Origin: Microbacteriaceae bacterium
GTDB lineage: Bacteria; Actinomycetota; Actinomycetes; Actinomycetales; Microbacteriaceae
Length of the DNA stretch: 10,718 nucleotides
Assembly (NCBI GenBank): GCA_025464125.1
Contig: JAODLU010000076.1
Span: forward strand, 1 to 10,718
Direction of reading: 5' to 3'
Positions 1-6,306 of the stretch are shown one piece after another. Below the pieces are notes generated by a model, which saw nothing but the letters and a program-made list of their open reading frames with translations, made no database searches and was not told where the DNA came from. Both the position numbers and the translations under genes were made by a program. The stretch's first letter is position 1, and each line of letters starts with the position of its first letter.

Positions 1-376
1 CGATGTCGACAGGCTTGTCTTCGCCGGCGAACGCCGACGCGATGGAGTGGTCGAGATCGTCGAGCGTGAGTTTCAGGTTTCGCGCCAGCAGGTTTCCGGT
101 GCCTGACGGCAGCAGCGCGAGGGCCGCGTTCGACCCGTGCACGACCTCGGCCACTGCGCGCACGGTGCCGTCACCGCCAGCGGCGATCACCATCGTGGCT
201 CCGGCGTCGAGGGCCTTCTGGGCCGCGCCCTGGCCAGGATCTTCAACGGATGTCGCGAACCAGAGCGTCTCGGCCCATCCCGCAGCGGCGCCTTCGCGGG
301 CCACCGCGACCTTGATCGCGTCGAGGTCTACCTTGATCGGGTTGTACACCACAGCAGCTGTATCAGTCACTGTCAT
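1..376 (-). CDS. Diacylglycerol kinase family lipid kinase (partial, N-terminal 125 residues)
   Basis: The leftward reading frame starts at the ATG at 376 and runs off the left edge, so only the N-terminal part of a family usually about 300 residues long is present. The translation shows the catalytic-domain signatures of the DAGK/YegS/BmrU family: a nucleotide-binding GGDGT loop at residues 67-71 (IAAGGDGTV) and PSGTGN at 90-95, followed by LLARNL. The family phosphorylates diacylglycerol or related lipids with ATP at the membrane. The start opens with the expected first beta strand (AAVVYNP). No clear Shine-Dalgarno sequence lies upstream, only an AGG touching the start codon. Two perfect hairpins lie at 402-454 in the presumed leader. 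The family is secure; the lipid substrate is not known. Confidence 0.9.
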   Translation of the reverse strand, partial: MTVTDTAAVVYNPIKVDLDAIKVAVAREGAAAGWAETLWFATSVEDPGQGAAQKALDAGATMVIAAGGDGTVRAVAEVVHGSNAALALLPSGTGNLLARNLKLTLDDLDHSIASAFAGEDKPVDI

Positions 377-401
377 CCTGTCGTCTCGGGCAGTTGGTCG
401 A

Positions 402-454
402 CGTGGGCAGTAGTCAGCCCACGCAGGCTCGGTCGGGCCGTTGCCAGCCGAGCC
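402..454 (-). promoter_or_regulatory. Two adjacent hairpins upstream of the lipid kinase
   Basis: CGTGGGC at 402-408 pairs with GCCCACG at 417-423 (7 bp, 8-base loop). GGCTCGG at 426-432 pairs with CCGAGCC at 448-454 (7 bp, 15-base loop). Both are perfect and lie 26-78 bases upstream of the kinase start, so they could be a structured leader or regulatory dyads. There is no T-run, so a terminator is less likely. I found nothing else in the non-coding stretch from 377 to about 580; open frames there overlap only partly and lack recognisable content. GC-rich sequence forms such stems easily, so confidence is modest. Confidence 0.35.
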
Positions 455-581
455 CATTCTGGTCGCGCCCAGCCCGTCGCACGAAGGGGTTGCCCTCTGC
501 GGTTCCGGGCGTACGGTGCGGTCGCTTGTGCTGCTAACAGGCATCGTAAATAGGGGGTGCCAGATTGTTGGGTGCCCTGTC

Positions 582-611
582 TTGGCGTGTCGCGGGGGTG
601 CGATTTAGAGT
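582..611 (+). promoter_or_regulatory. Predicted promoter of the DUF6504-like gene
   Basis: A -35-like TTGGCG lies at 582-587 and a -10-like TAGAGT at 606-611, with an 18-base spacer. This would place the transcription start near 618, just before the LexA box at 622-637. The fit to an actinobacterial housekeeping promoter is reasonable, and the layout (promoter, operator, ribosome binding site, start codon) supports it. It is predicted from sequence only. Confidence 0.5.
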
Positions 612-621
612 CGGTGGACTA

Positions 622-637
622 TCGAACATACTTTCGA
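622..637 (+). promoter_or_regulatory. LexA (SOS) box
   Basis: TCGAACATACTTTCGA matches the actinobacterial LexA consensus TCGAACRNRYGTTYGA at every defined position but one (T where G is expected at position 11). It sits directly downstream of the predicted promoter and 18 bases upstream of the ATG at 655. A LexA repressor bound here would overlap the transcription start region. This suggests the downstream gene, and perhaps the small membrane gene after it, is induced by DNA damage. Confidence 0.7.
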
Positions 638-654
638 ATGCGGAGGAGCAGATT

Positions 655-921
655 ATGGAACGGGTGGATGCCGCACTCGAGGTCTGGACAGACGCTGCGG
701 GCGTGCCGCAGCGTCTGGTCTGGGACGGCCGCCGCTACCGCGTGACGGACCGGCCTACCTACCTTGAGATCCCGTTCGACTTCGCGCTGATGACCCATCC
801 GCCACAGAGTCCGCCGGGCTGGCGCTTCCAGGCGACGGACGACGACGGCAGGTCCCGCATGTTCGACATCCGCTGGGCGCCGGCCTTCGGACGCTGGGCT
901 TTCGAGCGCAGCGGGGACTGA
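655..921 (+). CDS. DUF6504-like small protein, probably SOS-controlled
   Basis: An 88-residue protein. The core RLVWDGRRYRVTD (residues 20-32) followed by an aromatic, Pro-rich strand and a C-terminal WAFERS segment resembles the actinobacterial DUF6504 family of unknown function; this assignment is from memory of the motif. I chose the ATG at 655 over the upstream in-frame start at 565 because a strong GGAGGAG (642-648) lies 6 bases before it and because the upstream part would run through the promoter and LexA box. There is no signal peptide or membrane segment, so it is probably cytoplasmic. My recollection, unverified here, is that members can occur near translesion polymerase genes, which would fit the SOS box. 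No catalytic residues can be named. Confidence 0.75.
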   Translation: MERVDAALEVWTDAAGVPQRLVWDGRRYRVTDRPTYLEIPFDFALMTHPPQSPPGWRFQATDDDGRSRMFDIRWAPAFGRWAFERSGD

Positions 922-960
922 CGCGTTCTTGGATAAGTGGAACAGGAGGCGCAGACTGAA

Positions 961-1200
961 GTGATGATCAAGTTCTGGAAGAGATTCAATACCCGCGAAC
1001 GAATAGCGACCGTGTTCTACGCGCTCGCTATTGTCGCCGTGGTCCTGCAGATCATCCTGCTCAACACTGGCACGCTGAAGAACGCGTTTCCAACGATGCT
1101 CATCGTGCCGGTCCTGCTGATCGTCGCGGCGGCATTCAACCTCTGGGGCAACAACCCCCGACCGGCAAGCGCGCAGGAAAACGACCCAAACAGGCGGTAA
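961..1200 (+). CDS. Small two-helix membrane protein, function unknown
   Basis: A protein of about 79 residues with a basic N-terminus (KFWKRFNTRER), one hydrophobic helix at about residues 15-34, a short polar turn (NTGTLKN), a second helix at about 43-62, and a polar Asn/Pro/Arg-rich tail. Positive charge at the N-terminus suggests both ends face the cytoplasm. I do not recognise a family. AGGAGG at 944-949 lies 11 bases before the GTG at 961 and 14 before the in-frame ATG at 964, so either may be the start. An upstream in-frame GTG at 937 would precede this site and is less likely. It begins 39 bases after the DUF6504-like gene on the same strand and may share its SOS-regulated transcript. 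Confidence 0.7.
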   Translation: MMIKFWKRFNTRERIATVFYALAIVAVVLQIILLNTGTLKNAFPTMLIVPVLLIVAAAFNLWGNNPRPASAQENDPNRR

Positions 1201-1204
1201 GGCT

Positions 1205-1230
1205 CACTGGCCGGTGCTGGTCGGTCAGTG
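1205..1230 (+). terminator. Hairpin just after the small membrane gene
   Basis: CACTGGCC at 1205-1212 pairs with GGTCAGTG at 1223-1230 (8 bp including one G-U pair, 10-base loop), starting 4 bases after the stop codon at 1200. No T-run follows, so it may be a weak terminator or a 3' stabilising stem that works with the larger hairpin at 1254-1287. Confidence 0.35.
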
Positions 1231-1253
1231 TGACCCTCGACGCAAAGGAGTGT

Positions 1254-1287
1254 GGTCGCGGGCCCTCGGTGAAGAGGACCCGCGACC
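1254..1287. terminator. Strong bidirectional hairpin between convergent genes
   Basis: GGTCGCGGG at 1254-1262 pairs perfectly with CCCGCGACC at 1279-1287. After one mismatch, CCTC pairs with GAGG inside, leaving a 6-base GGTGAA loop. It sits between the rightward membrane-protein gene ending at 1200 and the leftward surface-protein gene ending at 1313, so it can serve both. Neither side has a good T-tract, which is common for actinobacterial terminators. Confidence 0.65.
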
Positions 1288-1312
1288 GGCAACTGCTTGT
1301 CTGTACTGGTGA

Positions 1313-3571
1313 CTACTTCAGTACTTTATGGCGACGCTTGAAGAGCACCACCACGATTCCGAGCAGGACCATGCCGCCACCAGCGGTGAGGAGGCCCGTC
1401 ACGCCGGTCGCGCCGGTGAACGCCAGGGCTGATGCTGCTGCGGTGGTTTCGCAGTTCAGAGCAGCCTGGGTTATCACGGTGTCGGCGGTCGGGTTGACCC
1501 ACGTTGGCTCGAGCGAGTTCGGCTGCTCGGCCTGCGCGGTCACTACGACCAACCCTGCTGTCGCAGGATACGAGCCAGGAACCTGGCCGGGCACGCCGTT
1601 GATGGTGAACGTCAGCCCCTCGGAGTTGCTGGCATCTGCAGCGCCGACAGTGACCGAACCTGCTGCATCACAGGTGGGCTGAAGTACCGTCACGACGGGC
1701 AGGAACACCAGCGGCTCATGGGTCGGCAGGCATGCCACGTCGGTTGCTGGCAAAGTCGGCTCGAGCGTGCCGTGGAAGTTCAGTTCGCCCAGATCGCCGT
1801 CGAATTTCGCATTGTCGACAACCGTTGCCGTCACCGAGAAGTCGTCGCTGCCTGCGGGATCGGTGACCGCGCCCCAGGTCGCATTGATGGCGTCGCCGAG
1901 AACGAGTTGCTGCGGCGAGAGACAGGTCGCGTCGGTGAAGCTCACAGACGCAGTCGCGACCGGTGGGATGATCACTGGCGGCTCCTGGCAACCCGCAGCG
2001 AAGAACGCCTGGCCAGCGGCATCCCAGTTAAGTCCTGGGAAGTCGATGACGGTGCCCTGCTTCAGGTAAGAGAACGGCGGCACGATGTCGCCGTAGTTCT
2101 GGTGCGTGTCGTGACCGGCAGTGAAGAACGCGTTGACTGATGTGTTCAGCGAGACGTACGGGTTGCTGTCGCTGCCCGTTGCGTGGCAGAACTCAACCTT
2201 CTTGACTGAGGTGTTGTCGCATGCCGCGCTAGCGTCAATCGGGTCGAGCTGGCCATGGAACTCAGCCGTGCCCTTTCCGCCTGCGAACTCCGCATTATCT
2301 GTCACGGTGGCGGTGACGGAGAAGTCGTCGCTGCCTGCGGGATCGGTGACCGCGCCCCATGTCGCATTGATGGCGTCGCCGAGCACGAGCTTTTGCGGCG
2401 CGAGGCAGGTGGCGTCGGTGAAACTCACGGACGCGGTCGCGACCAGTGGAACGATCGGCTCCTGGCAGCCCGCGGCAAAGAAGACCTGGCCGTCGGCATC
2501 CCAGTTGAGGCCGGGGAAGGAGATGGTCTGGCCCTGCGCAAGGTAGGAGAAGGGGGGAACGACGTCGCCCTGGTGGCTGTCGTGCCCGGCGGAAAAGAAC
2601 GCCGCGACAGTGGTGCCCAACAGAAGGTACGGCAAGCTCGGAAGGCCAGTGGCGTGGCAGAAAGTCACGTTGGTCACTGTGGTGTTGTCGCATTCCGGAC
2701 CGGTCAGGATCGGGTCGAGCGTGCCATGGAAGTTCTTCGAGCTCTTCGCCCCGGCAAACGCCGCGCCGTCTGCAGCCGTGGCGGTGACGCTGTAGTCGTC
2801 GTCACCGGCGGGGTCGGTAATGTCGCCCCATGTCGCGTTGACTGCGTCATCGAGCACGACCAGTTGCGCACTGGCGCAGGTCGCGTCCGTGAAGCTGACC
2901 GACGCTGTCGCAACATTGGGGGTTTCGCCCGGGCTCGTGCAACCAGCCGCGAAACGGGCCTGGCCCGTTGCATCCCAGTTCTGCCCCGGGAAGTCGATTA
3001 TCACGCCGCGCTTCTCGTAGCTGAACGGCGGCACGATGTCGCGACCACCCTGGTGGGTGTCGTGCCCAGCGTTGTAGAAGGCATTCACCGATGTGTTGAT
3101 GAACACGTAGGGGTTCTGCTGGCTGCCGGTTGCGTGGCAGAAGGCAATTTTGGTGACGATGGGGTTCGTCGCTGGCACGAACGTGTACGCGAAGGAAGGC
3201 GCGCTCAGCTCGCTCGCAGCCGCGCCGGAAACCGCAGGCGGGGTGGGCTGGGCAGCAGGACCTGTGGCGTCCGCGACAGGCAGTGCGATCGGGTCGGGTG
3301 CGGTGTCATCCGCCACCCCCGACGCGGACGAGTCCGCCGGTGTAGTGGTGCCTGAAGTTGGCGTGTTGTCTGCGACTGCAGGGATGCTGGCCTCGGACGT
3401 GGTGGCGTCGGACGTGGTGGCGTCGGACGCGTCGGACGTGATTGCGTCTGGCGCGCTGGAATTTGCCGTCGACGTGGCGCCGTCCGCAAGGGCGGGTGCG
3501 GATGCGCCCAGGAGGGCACCCCCTGCAAGGAGTACAGCGGCACAGGCCGCTATGAGCTTTATGGGTTTCAC
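1313..3571 (-). CDS. Secreted, sortase-anchored surface protein with three tandem repeat modules
   Basis: A 752-residue wall protein. Residues 1-29 form a signal peptide (VKPIK, hydrophobic core, APALA before D30). Residues about 31-130 are a Thr/Ser/Ala/Asp/Pro-rich stalk. Three tandem units follow at about 138-297, 298-454 and 455-614. Each has part A (FCHATG, NPYV, AGHDTHQ, DIVPPFSY, FPGxNWDA, FAAGC) and part B (VATASVSFTDATC, NATWG, TDPAG, FHGxLDP). A domain with two more cysteines precedes LAFTG at 716-720, a hydrophobic span at about 721-744 and KRRHK. The LAxTG form suggests a class E sortase. Each unit has four cysteines. I chose the GTG at 3571 because a signal peptide begins there and a GAAAG lies 9 bases upstream; the longer frame would translate the hairpin-rich leader. 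The ligand is unknown. Confidence 0.9.
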   Translation of the reverse strand: MKPIKLIAACAAVLLAGGALLGASAPALADGATSTANSSAPDAITSDASDATTSDATTSEASIPAVADNTPTSGTTTPADSSASGVADDTAPDPIALPVADATGPAAQPTPPAVSGAAASELSAPSFAYTFVPATNPIVTKIAFCHATGSQQNPYVFINTSVNAFYNAGHDTHQGGRDIVPPFSYEKRGVIIDFPGQNWDATGQARFAAGCTSPGETPNVATASVSFTDATCASAQLVVLDDAVNATWGDITDPAGDDDYSVTATAADGAAFAGAKSSKNFHGTLDPILTGPECDNTTVTNVTFCHATGLPSLPYLLLGTTVAAFFSAGHDSHQGDVVPPFSYLAQGQTISFPGLNWDADGQVFFAAGCQEPIVPLVATASVSFTDATCLAPQKLVLGDAINATWGAVTDPAGSDDFSVTATVTDNAEFAGGKGTAEFHGQLDPIDASAACDNTSVKKVEFCHATGSDSNPYVSLNTSVNAFFTAGHDTHQNYGDIVPPFSYLKQGTVIDFPGLNWDAAGQAFFAAGCQEPPVIIPPVATASVSFTDATCLSPQQLVLGDAINATWGAVTDPAGSDDFSVTATVVDNAKFDGDLGELNFHGTLEPTLPATDVACLPTHEPLVFLPVVTVLQPTCDAAGSVTVGAADASNSEGLTFTINGVPGQVPGSYPATAGLVVVTAQAEQPNSLEPTWVNPTADTVITQAALNCETTAAASALAFTGATGVTGLLTAGGGMVLLGIVVVLFKRRHKVLK
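1730..3160 (-). repeat. Three tandem protein-level repeat units of the surface protein
   Basis: Unit 1 spans about 3160-2681, unit 2 about 2680-2210 and unit 3 about 2209-1730 on the minus strand. Units 2 and 3 are very close even in DNA: 1838-1906 and 2321-2389 differ at two positions. Unit 1 is more diverged (for example ITDPAGDDDYS against VTDPAGSDDFS). This implies an older duplication followed by a more recent one, or gene conversion between units 2 and 3. Confidence 0.9.
3393..3446 (-). repeat. 15-base tandem repeat in the stalk coding region
   Basis: TCGGACGTGGTGGCG occurs exactly at 3393-3407 and 3408-3422. A 9-base partial unit follows at 3423-3431 and a variant full unit at 3432-3446. 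On the coding strand it encodes the repeated Thr-Ser-Asp-Ala part of the stalk. Units of 15 and 9 bases keep the frame, so copy changes would alter stalk length only. Confidence 0.8.
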
Positions 3572-3620
3572 TGGATTGGACTTTCTGGTGTGGGTAGGAC
3601 GTGCATGCTGGGAATTGGGT

Positions 3621-3746
3621 GGGTGGCCGCCCATTTCCCTGGGGACGACCACCCGGGCCGAGCTCGGCCCATGCGCTGGCGTCAGCCAGCGTCGAAAGCC
3701 AGCCCCACTGAGGGAGACCGGGCGTTCGAGAGCTAGCACCCCGGTC
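3621..3746 (-). promoter_or_regulatory. Run of hairpins in the surface-protein 5' leader (candidate cis-regulatory RNA)
   Basis: Four stems lie 50-175 bases upstream of the GTG at 3571. The segment 3621-3632 pairs with 3643-3654 (12 bp with two G-U pairs in the minus-strand RNA, 10-base loop). 3655-3670 is a perfect palindrome. CGCTGGC at 3674-3680 pairs with GCCAGCG at 3685-3691. GACCGGG at 3716-3722 pairs with CCCGGTC at 3740-3746. A second GCCAGC at 3698-3703 competes with 3685-3690 for the same partner, which would allow two alternative folds. I could not match this to c-di-GMP, c-di-AMP or cobalamin riboswitch signatures. Confidence 0.4.
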
Positions 3747-3781
3747 CGGCAAAACCATTACGCGGAAGATCGCCTTGATTC

Positions 3782-3821
3782 CTGAATCGGCAAATCCGTA
3801 CCCCGTCGAGCACTGAATCGG
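3782..3821. repeat. Direct 9-base repeat CTGAATCGG, possible operator
   Basis: CTGAATCGG occurs at 3782-3790 and again at 3813-3821, start to start 31 bases, or about three helical turns. An AT-rich stretch (GAATATATATTTGG, 3821-3834) follows, unusual in this GC-rich region. The arrangement lies in the divergent region between the surface-protein and acyl-CoA ligase genes and could bind a regulator of either. Confidence 0.35.
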
Positions 3822-3843
3822 AATATATATTTGGATCCACGTG

Positions 3844-4014
3844 ATGGACTGCCTCAGACGAGTCCTGAGAATGACTGATCCCTGCTACCTGGGTGCGGAC
3901 AGTGCTACCCCTAGGACCACCAGCACGATGCACACCATTTACCCGCTCCCCCGGATCTCCAGCGGAACGACCACCTACCTGTACTGGTGCTGCATCCAAG
4001 TCCCTGAGTCCTAG
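3844..4014 (+). CDS. Possible 56-codon ORF overlapping the ligase start (doubtful)
   Basis: An ATG at 3844 opens 56 sense codons ending in TAG at 4012-4014, which overlaps the GTG start of the ligase gene in the arrangement TAGTG. The product would be Thr- and Cys-containing with a WCC near the end. It has no family resemblance, several AGA codons unlike neighbouring genes, and no clear Shine-Dalgarno sequence. Its only support is the stop/start overlap, which could couple translation to a ligase gene that itself lacks a ribosome binding site. It may well be chance. Confidence 0.2.
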   Translation: MDCLRRVLRMTDPCYLGADSATPRTTSTMHTIYPLPRISSGTTTYLYWCCIQVPES

Positions 4015-5417
4015 TGTTCGCGCCCCTCGACGACCTCGAACGCAACGCGAGCGGGCAACCCGCGTCGGTCGCCATCGCGACACCCCGCCGCGAGTACACC
4101 TTCAGGCAGGTTCAGGATGCCGCGCTCGCTGTTTCTGCACGCCTGCATGCCGCAGGGGTTACGGCCGGGTCCCTGGTCGCACTGGACCTGCCGTCCGCTC
4201 TCGAGTGGATCGTCGACCTCGCCCTGTTCCGGCTCGGGGTGCGAACCGTCTCGATCAGGGGCGTTTCCGACCCCGGCGCGCTGCCGACGGGCCTGCTCAT
4301 CTGTGAAGCGGGGCGCCGCGGCATCCGGGGCGGGGCTCTCTTCGAGATCGACGAGCACTGGATCGACTCGGCGGTCGAAGCAGGCCTCGAAGGCCCTCCG
4401 GTTGTCGACTTCCCCGGGCCGGATTACGACTTTCGGTACATCCTGACCAGCGGAACCACCGGGGTTCCGCGTGCCGCTGCATACTCGGTCAGCGCCTTCG
4501 ACCATCGGATGGCTGACGGCCACCTGCACTGGACAGATGGTCGCCCGGAGCTCACCCTCATCGGGCTCTCGACGACCGGCGGCTTCCACGCGGCCGCCGC
4601 GTGCCTGCGGCTCGGCGTGCCGTACCTGGCGGTCGACCGCATCGACATCGAGGCGCTGGAGTTCGCTGCGAGGCAGCGCATCCGTGTGCTCTGCGGTTCC
4701 CCGGCGCAGGTCGGGGCGGCACTGGCCATCGGCGTGGCGCTGCCCGAACTGGAAGAGGTGCGGCTGTCTGGCGCTACCCCAAGCGAGGCGCTGCTCGGGC
4801 TGATCGACGTTCCGGTTCGCAGCGTCTACGGCTCGACGGAGGGCGGTGGCGTCACGCAGGCCTTCCTCGGCCCGCAGAGCGACCCATACGCGGTTGGCGT
4901 CGCGGTCGCGGGCGTCGAGTTGCAGGTGGTCGACACGGCGGGCATCCCCACCACCGGCGACGGCCACGTGCGCTACCGCTCGCCCGGCATGGTGTCGGGT
5001 TACCTGGTCAACGGCTCGGTAGTTCCCTTCACCGACGGATGGTTCGTGCCAGGCGATCGCGGCACTCTCAACCCCGACGGCTCACTGGTTCTCTCAGGGC
5101 GGCACTCCGAGTTGTTCAACCTCGGTGGCGTGAAGCTCGACCCGGCTGTCGTTGACCGGCTCGCGCAGGCCTATTCGGGCGTGCTCGATGCTGCTGCCTT
5201 CCACGTTGAGCGGCAGGCCGGCGTGCCCGAGGTTGGCCTTGCCGTGGTTGCGACCCCCGACTGCGACCTGCGGGGCCTCGACCAGGAGCTCCGCGCACGG
5301 TTGCCCACCACGCATCCGACTGCCTTCTGGCAGGTGCAGGCCATTCCTCGCAGCCGACTCGGCAAACCGCTGCGTGTGAATCTCGCGGCCGATTTCGAGT
5401 CGAATCGCGCCCGCTAG
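4014..5417 (+). CDS. AMP-forming acyl-CoA synthetase/ligase-like protein (ANL superfamily)
   Basis: 467 residues, short for the family (often 500-550). Expected activity is adenylation of a carboxylic acid with ATP and transfer to CoA. Motifs in order: P-loop TSGTTGVPRA (145-154), with Arg where Lys is usual; YGSTEGGG (272-279); PGDRG (346-350); the hinge SGR at 361-363, then LFNLGGVKLDP; and a C-terminal GK at 450-451, the Lys expected to catalyse adenylation. The region between about residues 80 and 140 is compact compared with typical FadD or MenE. An in-frame TGA at 4005 and no earlier start make the GTG at 4014 the only sensible start, but no Shine-Dalgarno sequence is visible, so leaderless or coupled translation is possible. 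The substrate is unknown; the downstream SDR gene points to alcohol or fatty-acid catabolism. Confidence 0.85.
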   Translation: MFAPLDDLERNASGQPASVAIATPRREYTFRQVQDAALAVSARLHAAGVTAGSLVALDLPSALEWIVDLALFRLGVRTVSIRGVSDPGALPTGLLICEAGRRGIRGGALFEIDEHWIDSAVEAGLEGPPVVDFPGPDYDFRYILTSGTTGVPRAAAYSVSAFDHRMADGHLHWTDGRPELTLIGLSTTGGFHAAAACLRLGVPYLAVDRIDIEALEFAARQRIRVLCGSPAQVGAALAIGVALPELEEVRLSGATPSEALLGLIDVPVRSVYGSTEGGGVTQAFLGPQSDPYAVGVAVAGVELQVVDTAGIPTTGDGHVRYRSPGMVSGYLVNGSVVPFTDGWFVPGDRGTLNPDGSLVLSGRHSELFNLGGVKLDPAVVDRLAQAYSGVLDAAAFHVERQAGVPEVGLAVVATPDCDLRGLDQELRARLPTTHPTAFWQVQAIPRSRLGKPLRVNLAADFESNRAR

Positions 5418-5541
5418 TGATGCTCGTTATGCGTGCGCGATGCCACCGATATGCTCAGATCCTCCATACTGCCCAAGCTCGCCAGGGTCTCTCCGCTGCG
5501 CCCTCCCCGCTACGTCAATCTGAACGGATGCTCGCAACCAC

Positions 5542-6306
5542 ATGACTAACTCCCCCACACCGAGTGACAGGGGCCGCCTCGCCGGCAAACGAATCGTCGT
5601 AGTGGGTGGCGCTCGCGGGATAGGGGGCGAGATCGCGAGGCGGTTCAGTTCGGAGGGCGCCACACTCAGCATCCTTGATCGGCTCGCGGATGAGGGTTCG
5701 CGGCACGCGAAGGAGATAGGGGCCGCGTTTCTCGAGGTTGACCTGCTCGACCCCGTTGAAGCGCAGGCTGCTACCGAAGCTGCGGTAGCCGGGCTTGGAG
5801 GCGTGGACATCCTCGTCAACAGCGCGGGCATCCTGCGGCTCGGTCCCCTGCTCGAGATGACAGTCGCTGACTGGAACCAGATCTTCGCCATCAACACGCG
5901 CGCCATGCTCACCACGATGCAGGTGGCAGCGAGGTCGATGATCGCAGCTGGCAACGGAGGCAAGATCATCAACATCGCGAGCATGGCGGCCAAGAAGGGC
6001 GGAGCGAACGAAGGTGCGTACGCCGCATCGAAGGCCGCGGTCGTCGCGCTCACCCGGGCGGCAGCGCTTGAGTGGGGATGCCACGGCATCACCGCGAACT
6101 CGCTCTGCCCCGGCTACGTGCTCACCGAAATGGGTGCGGCCACCCGCACTGAGGAAGATGTGCGCACCTGGGCGACGTATTCCCCTCTCGGCCGACTCGG
6201 CGAAACCGCGGATGTCGCTGGCGTCGCACTCTTCCTCGCCTCACCCGACGCCGATTACCTAACAGGGCAGGCCATCAACGTCACCGGCGGAATGGTCATG
6301 CACTGA
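5542..6306 (+). CDS. SDR-family NAD-dependent oxidoreductase
   Basis: 254 residues, typical of classical short-chain dehydrogenases. Cofactor loop GGARGIG at 22-28, D46 at the end of the second beta strand (favouring NAD over NADP), NSAG at 93-96, and the catalytic tetrad N118, S147, Y160 and K164. The C-terminal YLTGQAINVTGG is the normal SDR ending. It would oxidise a secondary alcohol or reduce the ketone; the substrate cannot be read from sequence. The ATG at 5542 has no good Shine-Dalgarno sequence. The 124-base gap after the ligase gene allows its own promoter, although co-transcription is also possible. Confidence 0.92.
   Translation: MTNSPTPSDRGRLAGKRIVVVGGARGIGGEIARRFSSEGATLSILDRLADEGSRHAKEIGAAFLEVDLLDPVEAQAATEAAVAGLGGVDILVNSAGILRLGPLLEMTVADWNQIFAINTRAMLTTMQVAARSMIAAGNGGKIINIASMAAKKGGANEGAYAASKAAVVALTRAAALEWGCHGITANSLCPGYVLTEMGAATRTEEDVRTWATYSPLGRLGETADVAGVALFLASPDADYLTGQAINVTGGMVMH

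Noticed and set aside
565..654. Longer form of the DUF6504-like protein starting at 565
   Set aside because: It would translate across the promoter and LexA box, and a strong Shine-Dalgarno sequence marks the ATG at 655.
2255..3355. 366-codon rightward ORF opposite the surface protein
   Set aside because: It lies entirely antisense to a clearly coding repeat protein, is Arg-rich low-complexity sequence and mirrors the repeat periodicity; it is a frame shadow.
3572..3739. N-terminal extension of the surface protein by 56 residues to an upstream start
   Set aside because: The signal peptide begins at the GTG at 3571, which has a GAAAG upstream, and the extension is encoded by the hairpin-rich leader.
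3621..3746. Known riboswitch (c-di-GMP, c-di-AMP or cobalamin)
   Set aside because: The stems are real but I could not find the conserved core bases of these classes, so only an unnamed structured leader is claimed.
3853..3869. CTCAG...CTGAG dyad in the ligase upstream region
   Set aside because: Only 5 bp arms with a 7-base centre; expected by chance in this length.
4011..4967. 318-codon leftward ORF opposite the ligase
   Set aside because: Antisense to a gene with clear ANL motifs; composition typical of GC-rich shadow frames.
5427..6092. 221-codon leftward ORF opposite the first SDR
   Set aside because: Antisense to a complete SDR with intact active site; Ala/Ser-rich shadow.
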